Origin: an uncultured Pelagibacteraceae bacterium
GTDB taxonomy: Bacteria > Pseudomonadota > Alphaproteobacteria > Pelagibacterales > Pelagibacteraceae
Length of the DNA stretch: 64,000 nt
Assembly (NCBI GenBank): GCA_902598125.1
Contig: CACKAJ010000001.1
Coordinates: 186,001-250,000 of the forward strand
Reading direction: 5' to 3'
Of the stretch, positions 1 through 7,149 are shown in pieces; positions within the stretch are counted from its first letter, which is position 1, and every line of letters begins with the position of its first letter. Under the pieces are notes generated by a model. It searched no databases. It saw only the letters and a list, made by a program, of their open reading frames with translations, and was not told the DNA's origin. The position numbers and the translations under genes were made by a program.

Positions 1-713
1 GCGATCTTGTTAACAAAGTCAGCCAAATTATAAATTATGTTTAAAGCATTTGCATCAACACCACCAGTTAGGTAACCGAAAATATATCCTAAAGGATATA
101 TAGCCCAACCAATAGTTACGATTATTCTCATTGCACTGAATGCTGTAGACATAGCTTTGTTACCAGCTTTTGCCGCCATTGTTCCAGCTTCTCCTGAGAA
201 TATTTCAAACAAGATGTAAATCCATCCAGCCATTCCAATTACGAAACCTACAAATGGTTGAATATAACCAGCTTCACCTAAGTATCCACCGATTAACATT
301 ACTAAAGAACCAATTAATAGCTTCCAGAATATAGAAGTTGGCACCTTTCTTACAGCTGCCAAGATTAGATAGAATTCGATCATTTGAAGTGGCACTGTGA
401 TTAACCAGTCAATATATCTGTATACTGTTGGTGTATCACCTGTAGTCACCCAAACTTCTCTCATATACATGTAGTGAACGAATGCAACACCAGTTACAAG
501 TCCAGCTACTGTTAAAGATGTTCTCCATGACGCAGCTACTGTGTTTCTTTCAGCAAAAAAGAATACTGTAGTTGCAATCATACCCATAGATACAAGCCAG
601 AAAGATATTCCTACGAAATCTCCTGTCTCTAACATAGGGGTAGCTGCATTAGCAGAGCCTGTTAAACCTAATACGGCAACAGTCGCTAGTGCAAACATTT
701 TTAATTTACTCAT
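1..713 (-). CDS. Proteorhodopsin, blue-tuned type (C-terminus cut by window edge)
   Basis: Light-driven retinal-binding proton pump of the inner membrane. The first 237 codons are present; the gene runs off the left edge just after the retinal lysine. The N-terminus (residues 1-24) is a signal peptide ending in SANAA. Key residues, with the usual proteorhodopsin number in brackets: His80 (75), proton acceptor Asp102 (97) in the RYIDWL motif, Gln110 (105) at the colour-tuning site, proton donor Glu113 (108), and Schiff-base Lys236 (231) in LADFVNKI, codon at 6-8. Gln at the tuning site is known to shift absorption to blue. The start is fixed by GGGAGG five bases upstream. It is divergent from the propionyl-CoA synthetase gene; no retinal synthesis gene lies in the window. 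Identification is very secure. Confidence 0.97.
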   Translation of the reverse strand, partial: MSKLKMFALATVAVLGLTGSANAATPMLETGDFVGISFWLVSMGMIATTVFFFAERNTVAASWRTSLTVAGLVTGVAFVHYMYMREVWVTTGDTPTVYRYIDWLITVPLQMIEFYLILAAVRKVPTSIFWKLLIGSLVMLIGGYLGEAGYIQPFVGFVIGMAGWIYILFEIFSGEAGTMAAKAGNKAMSTAFSAMRIIVTIGWAIYPLGYIFGYLTGGVDANALNIIYNLADFVNKI

Positions 714-718
714 GAAAA

Positions 719-724
719 CCTCCC
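719..724 (-). promoter_or_regulatory. Strong ribosome binding site of proteorhodopsin
   Basis: Read on the minus strand the sequence is GGGAGG, then five bases, then ATG at 713. This near-perfect Shine-Dalgarno sequence fixes the start codon. Most genes in the window have weak or no such motif, so this suggests high expression. Confidence 0.8.
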
Positions 725-745
725 TCGTTTGTTTAGTTTTCTATT

Positions 746-763
746 TAGTTTATATATAAACTA
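746..763. promoter_or_regulatory. 18-bp perfect palindrome in the proteorhodopsin promoter region
   Basis: TAGTTTATATATAAACTA is its own reverse complement. It lies 33 bases upstream of the proteorhodopsin start. On the minus strand the TATATA inside it could be a -10 element, with TTACCG 17 bases upstream as a weak -35. It could be an operator for a dimeric regulator, or simply an AT-rich promoter core. The sequence is certain; the role is inferred. Confidence 0.45.
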
Positions 764-812
764 CTCAGACAAACGGTAAATCTAACCGCTACCGAGCAAT
801 TGGAGGGAACAT

Positions 813-850
813 AGTAAAAAAAAAAGTTACAGTGAAGTGTTTTTTTTACT
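813..850. repeat. Inverted repeat between proteorhodopsin and prpE
   Basis: An 11-bp stem, AGTAAAAAAAA (813-823) with TTTTTTTTACT (840-850), encloses a 16-base loop. It sits between two divergent genes. The stem is almost pure A:T, so it is not a normal intrinsic terminator. It may be a bent or structured regulatory segment, or a chance product of A and T tracts. Confidence 0.35.
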
Positions 851-898
851 AAAAACCCGCATTTTTATTGGTTTTTTTATTTTTTTTTGGGGATATTT

Positions 899-2839
899 AT
901 GGAATACTCTCCAAATAACAGAGTTTTTAGGGGGTACAAATTGAATCAAAAATATAACGATATTTATCAAAAATCTATCCAAAGCAGAGAAGAGTTTTGG
1001 AAAAATATATCTGAAAACATTTTTTGGTACAAAAAACCAACAAAAATTTTAAATTCAGATAAACCTCCATTCTATAAATGGTTTGAGGATGGTGTAACAA
1101 ATACTTGTTACAACGCTTTGGATCTTCATATCGATGAAGGAAGAGGTGACAAGCTTGCAATTATCTATGATAGCCCGATTACTGGTACAAAAAAAAATAT
1201 AACTTACAATGAATTAAGAAATAAGGTTTCTTTATTTGCAGGAGCCTTAAAAAATCAAGGTATTAATAAAGGTGACAGAGTAATCATTTATATGCCAATG
1301 ATACCTGAAGCGGTAATTGCTATGCTTGCATGTGGAAGAATTGGAGCGGTTCACTCTGTTGTCTTTGGCGGCTTCGCAGCGAATGAACTTGCAAGTAGAA
1401 TTGATGACTCTAAAGCAAAAATTTTAGTAACAGCTTCATGTGGTTATGAACCTGGTAGAACTGTCCACTATAAACCACTGGTTAATAAAGCTTTAGAACT
1501 TGCAAGTCATAAACCAAATAAATGTATAATTTTTCAAAGAGAAAAAGACAAAGCAGAGCTTGATTCTAAAATAGATATTACTTGGGAAGATGCACATAAA
1601 AATGCAAAACCTGCAGAGTGTGAGAAAATGAACGCTAATGAATACGCTTATATACTTTATACTTCCGGAACTACAGGTTTACCGAAAGGAATTGTAAGAG
1701 ATATAGGCGGGCATATTGTTGCTTTGAAGTGGACTATGAAAAATATTTATAACATTAATCAAGACGATGTATGGTGGTCTGCAAGTGATATTGGTTGGAT
1801 AGTAGGACACTCTTATATCGTATATGCTCCGTTATTTTACGGATGTACTACAGTTTTATTTGAGGGAAAACCAGTAGGTACCCCGGATGCTGGTGTTTTT
1901 TGGAGAGTAATATCAGAGCACAAAGTTAAATCTCTTTTCACAGCTCCTACTGCAATTAGAGCAATTAAAAAAGAGGATCCTAATGGTGAATTTTTTAAAA
2001 AATATGATTTAAGTAAGTTCGACAAATTATTTTTAGCAGGTGAGCGAGCAGATCCTGACACAATTAAATGGTTTGAGAAATTATCTAACTCACCTGTAAT
2101 TGATCATTGGTGGCAAACTGAAACTAGTTGGGCAATCACATCTGATTGCACTGGAATTGAATCTTTCCCTGTTAAATATGGATCTGCATTTAAACCAGTG
2201 CCTGGTTATGATTTGAAAGTTTTAAATTCTGAAGGTAAAGAGGTTGGTCCAGGAAAAATGGGAGATATAGTGGTTAAACTTCCACTTCCTCCAGGAACTT
2301 TTCCAACACTTTGGGGTGCTGATAAAAGATATAAAGAAAATTATATGTCTACTTATCCTGGATATTATCAAACTTATGACGCGGGACACATTGACGAAGA
2401 CGGTTACGTATGGATCATGTCTAGAACTGATGACATTATAAATGTTGCTGGTCATAGATTGTCAACTGGAGCAATCGAGGAAGTTTTGGCTGAGCATAAA
2501 GATGTAGCTGAATGTGCTGTCATAGGTATTGCTGATAAATTAAAAGGGCAACTACCCATCGGCTTACTAGCTTTAAAAGCTGGTGTTACAAAAGATAAGA
2601 AAGATATAATCAGCGAATGTATAAAGATGGTCAGAGAAAAAGTTGGTCCCGTCGCAGCTTTTAAAATAGCTATTGTTGTAAAAAGATTACCTAAAACAAG
2701 ATCAGGAAAAGTTTTAAGAGGGACAGTAAGAAAGATTGCTGATAACGAACCTTATAAAATGCCAGCCACAATAGATGATCCAGCTATCTTAGATGAAATA
2801 AAAGCTGACCTAGTTGATAACAAAATTTTAAAACTTTAA
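899..2839 (+). CDS. prpE: Propionyl-CoA synthetase (acyl-CoA synthetase, AMP-forming)
   Basis: Activates propionate (possibly also acetate or acrylate) to its CoA ester with ATP through an acyl-adenylate. The protein is 646 aa, normal for the ACS/PrpE family. The adenylate motif YTSGTTGLPKG is at about residues 254-264. The hinge and C-terminal domain (TDDIINVAGHRLSTG) and the catalytic, acetylation-type Lys604 in TRSGKVLRG are all present. The ITSDCTGIESFPVKYGSAF stretch and the LPPGTFPTLW segment resemble PrpE more than AcsA. A TTG in frame at 887 would add four residues; the ATG at 899 behind GGGG is preferred. It overlaps the convergent pyrC-type gene by 12 bp. Substrate preference is inferred. 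Confidence 0.88.
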   Translation: MEYSPNNRVFRGYKLNQKYNDIYQKSIQSREEFWKNISENIFWYKKPTKILNSDKPPFYKWFEDGVTNTCYNALDLHIDEGRGDKLAIIYDSPITGTKKNITYNELRNKVSLFAGALKNQGINKGDRVIIYMPMIPEAVIAMLACGRIGAVHSVVFGGFAANELASRIDDSKAKILVTASCGYEPGRTVHYKPLVNKALELASHKPNKCIIFQREKDKAELDSKIDITWEDAHKNAKPAECEKMNANEYAYILYTSGTTGLPKGIVRDIGGHIVALKWTMKNIYNINQDDVWWSASDIGWIVGHSYIVYAPLFYGCTTVLFEGKPVGTPDAGVFWRVISEHKVKSLFTAPTAIRAIKKEDPNGEFFKKYDLSKFDKLFLAGERADPDTIKWFEKLSNSPVIDHWWQTETSWAITSDCTGIESFPVKYGSAFKPVPGYDLKVLNSEGKEVGPGKMGDIVVKLPLPPGTFPTLWGADKRYKENYMSTYPGYYQTYDAGHIDEDGYVWIMSRTDDIINVAGHRLSTGAIEEVLAEHKDVAECAVIGIADKLKGQLPIGLLALKAGVTKDKKDIISECIKMVREKVGPVAAFKIAIVVKRLPKTRSGKVLRGTVRKIADNEPYKMPATIDDPAILDEIKADLVDNKILKL

Positions 2840-4141
2840 CGGTGTTCCTTTAGATTCCACGACCACTTTACCATCAGACATTACCAGATGACCATTTACG
2901 ATTGTAGCTACAGGGAAACCTTTTACTTTATGATTGTTAAAAGGTGTCCATCCACATTTACTTGCTATCATCTCATTTTTGATAACAACCTCTTTATTCA
3001 TATCGGCAATTGTTAAATCTGCGTCGTAACCCTCTTTTAGATATCCCTTATTTTTAATCCCAAAAATTTTACAAGGATTTTCACACATTAGGTTTATCAG
3101 TTGTTGAAGTGTTAATTTCCCATTATTTACATGATCCAGCATAATTGGAAAAATAGTTTGAACTCCTGGCATGCCTGAAGGGGAATTTGGATATTTTTTA
3201 TCTTTATTTTCTTTTAAGTGTGGGGCATGATCGGAACCTAACACATCGACTATATTATTCTTAATTGCTGCCCATAAACGATCATAGTGTTCTTTAGTTC
3301 TTAAAGGAGGATTCATTTGAGCATAAGTTCCAAGTTTGTCGTAACAATCTGGTGCGTACATAGTTAAATGCTGAGGTGTAGTTTCGAAAGTAACATTTTT
3401 TTTGTGCATAGCTAAAAAATCTACCTCGTCTCTCGTCGTAACATGAAGGACGTGAATTTTTTTATTATATCGCTCAGCAATTTTAACTACTCTTCGAGTA
3501 GATGACATTGCTACTTCTACGTTTCTCCACTCAGCGTGTGAGTGAACATCTCCTTTTTTAATAAATTTTTTTCTAAGTTTGATTATATCTTCATCTTCAG
3601 AGTGAATAGAAACAATTCTATCGCTACTGGAAATTACTTTTTCGATATCAGCCTCTTTGTCTACTAATAAGTTCCCTGTTGATGAGCCCGCAAATAATTT
3701 AACACCACAACATCCTTCAACATCTTTTAGTTGAGCAAGTTGCTCGGTATTGTCAGGTGTTGCTCCGAAATAAAAAGCATAATTACTGTGCATTCTGTTT
3801 TTAGCTGCTTGCAACTTTTTATCAAACTCAACCAAATTAGATGTAGGAGGATTAGTATTAGGCATTTCAAATAAAGCAGTAACACCACCTAACACGGCTG
3901 CTCTACTGCCGCTTTCAAGATCTTCTGCATCAGTTGATCCTGGCTCCCTAAAATGTACTTGAGTATCTATAATGCCTGGCAAGACAACTTTATCTGTAGC
4001 ATCATAGACCCTGGAGCTATTGAGTTCAATTTTACCGATCTTTTTTATTTTGTTGCTTGATAAACCAATATCTGTTTTTGTAAGCTTGCCGTTTATGTAA
4101 CAAGCTCCATTTTTTATAATGAGACTAAAATTATCAGACAT
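2828..4141 (-). CDS. pyrC: Dihydroorotase-family amidohydrolase
   Basis: Probably cyclises carbamoyl-aspartate to dihydroorotate in pyrimidine synthesis. It is a 437-aa metal-dependent amidohydrolase (TIM barrel) with the PGIIDTQVHFREPG signature near residues 55-68, the carboxylated lysine Lys148 in GVKLFAGSSTG, metal histidines in IHSED and HVLHVTT, and the SDHAPH loop. The usual HxH pair of the metal site reads QxH here (Gln61, His63). I recall the same QVHFREPG form in a known subgroup of dihydroorotases, so it may be a subfamily trait rather than a defect. It is divergent from ygfZ with only 38 bp between the starts. A hydantoinase-type activity is the main alternative. Confidence 0.82.
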   Translation of the reverse strand: MSDNFSLIIKNGACYINGKLTKTDIGLSSNKIKKIGKIELNSSRVYDATDKVVLPGIIDTQVHFREPGSTDAEDLESGSRAAVLGGVTALFEMPNTNPPTSNLVEFDKKLQAAKNRMHSNYAFYFGATPDNTEQLAQLKDVEGCCGVKLFAGSSTGNLLVDKEADIEKVISSSDRIVSIHSEDEDIIKLRKKFIKKGDVHSHAEWRNVEVAMSSTRRVVKIAERYNKKIHVLHVTTRDEVDFLAMHKKNVTFETTPQHLTMYAPDCYDKLGTYAQMNPPLRTKEHYDRLWAAIKNNIVDVLGSDHAPHLKENKDKKYPNSPSGMPGVQTIFPIMLDHVNNGKLTLQQLINLMCENPCKIFGIKNKGYLKEGYDADLTIADMNKEVVIKNEMIASKCGWTPFNNHKVKGFPVATIVNGHLVMSDGKVVVESKGTPLKF

Positions 4142-4179
4142 GATTTAATAAATATATTATACAATATATATTTACAAAT

Positions 4180-5061
4180 ATGGAAAAAGATCAAATTATT
4201 TTATTAGAAGATCGTGGATTAATCTCAATAACAGGTGAAGATACCAAAAATTTTCTTCAAAACATCATTACAAATGATATTGAAAAAGTAAGTTTTTCCT
4301 CCTCAATTTTTTCAGCTCTTTTTACGCCCCAAGGAAAATATTTATTTGAATTTTTTTTAATACAATCAAAGAATGGTTATCTTTTAGATTGCGATGATAA
4401 ATTTACAAAAGATATAATAAATTACTTGTTGAAATATAGATTAAGATCAAAAATTGAAATAACAGATATTTCCACAGATTATGTAATTGGATTAATAAGT
4501 TCAGAAAAATTTTTAGATATTCAAGAAAGTGAAAATAAAACTGACGATACGATAGAGTTTAGGGATAGCCCTCTTTTTCTAGATCCTCGAAATAAAAATT
4601 TAGGAGCAAGAATATTATCCTCTTTAGAAAAATTACATCTTACTATAAAAAAATTGGACTTAAAAATTGTTAAGCCTGATACATATTTTGCAAAAGCTCA
4701 TTCATTTGGAATTCCAATAAAAGGTATTGAAAATTTAAAAGATCAATTATTTGGTTTAGAAGCAAATTTTGAGGAGCTTAATGCAATTGACTTTAAAAAG
4801 GGATGCTACATCGGTCAAGAAAATACTGCTAGAATGAAATTAAAAGAAAAATTAAGAAGAAGATTATTACCGATTTCTTCTACCGAAAAATTAAATTTAG
4901 GTGAAGAAATTTTTTATAACAAGATCAAAATAGGTAAAATACTAATTGAACAACCTTATCCATTTGGTTTAGTAAAAGTGATAGATCCAAATATTAAAGA
5001 GTTTGAAAATAAAGAACTTTTGGCAAATAACAAAAAGTGTAAAATTTTAAAGAGCGTTTAA
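4180..5061 (+). CDS. ygfZ: Folate-binding protein YgfZ/IBA57 family
   Basis: GcvT-related tetrahydrofolate-binding protein that helps assemble or repair certain [4Fe-4S] enzymes. The 293-aa protein carries the diagnostic KGCYIGQE motif at residues 207-214, with the reactive cysteine at 209, and an N-terminal GcvT-like fold (FLQNIITNDI, followed by ALFTPQGKYLFEF). It is not glycine-cleavage T protein, which is longer and lacks this motif. Iron-sulfur NadA is encoded nearby, but on a separate transcription unit across a tRNA. Confidence 0.9.
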   Translation: MEKDQIILLEDRGLISITGEDTKNFLQNIITNDIEKVSFSSSIFSALFTPQGKYLFEFFLIQSKNGYLLDCDDKFTKDIINYLLKYRLRSKIEITDISTDYVIGLISSEKFLDIQESENKTDDTIEFRDSPLFLDPRNKNLGARILSSLEKLHLTIKKLDLKIVKPDTYFAKAHSFGIPIKGIENLKDQLFGLEANFEELNAIDFKKGCYIGQENTARMKLKEKLRRRLLPISSTEKLNLGEEIFYNKIKIGKILIEQPYPFGLVKVIDPNIKEFENKELLANNKKCKILKSV

Positions 5062-5166
5062 CAATCTTGAAAGAGAAGCTAAAATTCCATAACCGCTCAA
5101 TTCAATAAAAGCTATAACTAAAATTATAAGCACTATTCGTTTATTTTTTTTTAAATAATCAATCAT
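5047..5166 (-). CDS. Possible 39-aa single-span membrane peptide
   Basis: A small reading frame of 39 codons starts at ATG 5166. The peptide begins MIDYLKKNKR, then has a hydrophobic run (IVLIILVIAFIELSGYGIL) long enough for one membrane span with a basic N-terminus. It overlaps the end of ygfZ by 15 bp on the opposite strand and lies just downstream of tRNA-Leu on the same strand, so it could share that transcript. There is no clear ribosome binding site and I do not recognise a family. It may be real or a chance frame in AT-rich DNA. Confidence 0.4.
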   Translation of the reverse strand: MIDYLKKNKRIVLIILVIAFIELSGYGILASLSRLLNAL

Positions 5167-5179
5167 AAATAAGCTTTTC

Positions 5180-5263
5180 TGGTGCGGTCGGAGAGACTCG
5201 AACTCTCACGGGAAACCCACACGCCCCTCAAGCGTGCCTGTCTACCAATTTCAGCACGACCGC
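5180..5263 (-). tRNA. tRNA-Leu(GAG)
   Basis: An 84-nt class II tRNA including an encoded CCA. The acceptor pairs GCGGTCG (5257-5263) with the complement at 5184-5190. The anticodon arm is CACGC-TTGAGGG-GCGTG, giving anticodon GAG, which reads CTC and CTT. A long variable arm, as expected for Leu, is present, and the T loop is TTCGAGT. Confidence 0.95.
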
Positions 5264-5324
5264 AACAATTATGCGACAATAAATGAATGACAATTTAACC
5301 TCAAGTTGATAAATTGGAATTAGT

Positions 5325-6314
5325 ATGTCTGTACAACAACGAAATTTAAACGGTTCTAGCGAGATTTACAAAAAAATCTCAAAATTTGTGCCTGAAAATG
5401 AATGGAAAGTTCATGCACCTTTAATAGAAAAAATCAATAAACTAAAAAAAGAAAAAAATGCAATCATACTCGCACATAATTATCAAACTCCGGAAATTTA
5501 TCACGGAGTAGCTGATATAGCAGCGGACTCTTTAGCGCTAGCAGTTGAAGCCGCAAAGACTTCTGCGGATAAAATCATTATGTGTGGAGTGCACTTCATG
5601 GCTGAAACAGCAAAACTGATGAATCCAAATAAAAAAGTTTTTTTACCGGACATGCAAGCGGGTTGTTCTTTAGCAAATTCAATTACTGGAAAAGATGTAA
5701 GATTATTAAAACAAAAATATCCAGGTGTTCCTGTGGTATCATATGTTAATACCTCAGCCGATGTAAAAGCAGAAACTGATGTTTGTTGTACTTCTGCTAA
5801 CGCTGTTAAAGTAGTTGAGTCTTTAAACGTAGAAAAAGTAATTTTTCTTCCAGACCAATATTTAGCAGATTACGTAGCAAAAAATACAAAAGTAAAAATT
5901 ATTTCTTGGAAAGGAACTTGTATTGTCCATGAACAATTTACTAGTAAAGAGATTGAAGATATCAAAAATCAAAACCCAGGTATCAAAGTCATAGCTCATC
6001 CTGAATGCCCACCAGATGTGATTGAAGCATCTGACTTTGCTGGATCAACATCTGGCATGATTAAATACGTAAAAGATAATCAACCTAAAAAAGTTATGTT
6101 AGTAACTGAATGTTCTATGAGTGATAATGTTGAAGCTGATAATCCCAACGTTTCTTTCATCAAACCGTGCAATCTTTGTCCTTATATGAAAAAAATTGAT
6201 TTAGAAAAAATCTTAGATTGTTTAGAAAATAATACTAATGAAATAATTTTAGATAATAAAACTATAGAAGCTGCAAGAAAATCTGTAATTAGAATGACCG
6301 AAATTGGTCGTTAG
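5325..6314 (+). CDS. nadA: Quinolinate synthase
   Basis: Condenses iminoaspartate with dihydroxyacetone phosphate to quinolinate in NAD synthesis, using an oxygen-sensitive [4Fe-4S] cluster. It is 329 aa. The conserved cysteines are at about 87 (MCGVHFMAETAK), 199 (KGTCIVHEQF) and in the CxxC of CNLCPYMKK (282, 285). Early motifs AHNYQTPEI and DSLALA are present. It is followed 4 bp later by nadC, forming an operon. nadB, which makes iminoaspartate and often lies between them in other bacteria, is absent here. Confidence 0.95.
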   Translation: MSVQQRNLNGSSEIYKKISKFVPENEWKVHAPLIEKINKLKKEKNAIILAHNYQTPEIYHGVADIAADSLALAVEAAKTSADKIIMCGVHFMAETAKLMNPNKKVFLPDMQAGCSLANSITGKDVRLLKQKYPGVPVVSYVNTSADVKAETDVCCTSANAVKVVESLNVEKVIFLPDQYLADYVAKNTKVKIISWKGTCIVHEQFTSKEIEDIKNQNPGIKVIAHPECPPDVIEASDFAGSTSGMIKYVKDNQPKKVMLVTECSMSDNVEADNPNVSFIKPCNLCPYMKKIDLEKILDCLENNTNEIILDNKTIEAARKSVIRMTEIGR

Positions 6315-6318
6315 ATAA

Positions 6319-7149
6319 GTGCAAAAATTAAATCAGTCTTATATTAAAACAATTGTAATGAAAGCTCTAAAGGAAGACTTGAGACCTAGAGGTGACATAA
6401 CTACTGACCTTATAAATTCGAAAAATAAAATAATCGAAGCAAAGATCATAGCTAAACAAGATGGAATAATTGCTGGATTAGAATTCTGCAAAGAAGCCTT
6501 TAAATTGATTGGAAAAGAAACAATCTTTATTAAAAAAATCTCTGATGGTAAAAAAATTAAAAAAAATAAAATTATTGCTGAAATAAGAGCTAAAATTAAA
6601 ACAATCTTAATTGCTGAAAGAACTGCGCTAAACTTTCTTAATCACGCTTCAGGTATCGCAACGTTAACTGATAAATTTGTAAAAAAAACTAGTAAAAAAA
6701 CCAGGATATGTTGCACCAGAAAAACTACACCTAATTTAAGAGCTCTTGAAAAATATGCTGTTAAAAAAGGTGGAGGATATAATCATAGATTTAATTTAAG
6801 TGATGAAATCCTAATTAAAGATAATCATATTAGTGCATCAAATAGCCTTAGGGAATTGGTTAAGAAAGCTATAAAAACAAAAAAAATAGTTACGGTAGAA
6901 ATTGAAAATATTAATCAGCTTAAACAAGTTATTGGTCTAAAATTTAAAAGAATACTTTTTGATAATATGAAAACTTCACAGATAAAAAAATGCTTAAAAC
7001 TTTGTAAAAATAGATACCAAACTGAATATTCAGGAAACGCATCGCTAAAAAATATCAAACAAATATCAAAAACAGGAATTAATAGAATATCTGTTGGGAC
7101 AATTACACATAGCGCAGAATCTTTTGATACAACTTTATTATTTAGATAA
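6319..7149 (+). CDS. nadC: Nicotinate-nucleotide pyrophosphorylase (quinolinate phosphoribosyltransferase)
   Basis: Converts quinolinate and PRPP to nicotinate mononucleotide, the step after NadA. It is 276 aa, normal for the family. It has ERTALNFLNHASGIAT near residue 100, the CTRKTTPNLRALEKYAV and GGGYNHRFNLSD substrate-binding segments near 130-160, and the C-terminal GITRISVGTITHSA-like end. The start is GTG at 6319. It overlaps convergent ppdK by 12 bp at the 3' end. Confidence 0.94.
   Translation: MQKLNQSYIKTIVMKALKEDLRPRGDITTDLINSKNKIIEAKIIAKQDGIIAGLEFCKEAFKLIGKETIFIKKISDGKKIKKNKIIAEIRAKIKTILIAERTALNFLNHASGIATLTDKFVKKTSKKTRICCTRKTTPNLRALEKYAVKKGGGYNHRFNLSDEILIKDNHISASNSLRELVKKAIKTKKIVTVEIENINQLKQVIGLKFKRILFDNMKTSQIKKCLKLCKNRYQTEYSGNASLKNIKQISKTGINRISVGTITHSAESFDTTLLFR

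Noticed and set aside
541-759. 72-codon frame on the plus strand
   Set aside because: It lies antisense inside proteorhodopsin and its leader; the translation has no recognisable family.
746-763. Palindrome read as a terminator
   Set aside because: It is nearly all A:T, has no loop or T-run, and lies upstream of a start codon rather than after a gene.
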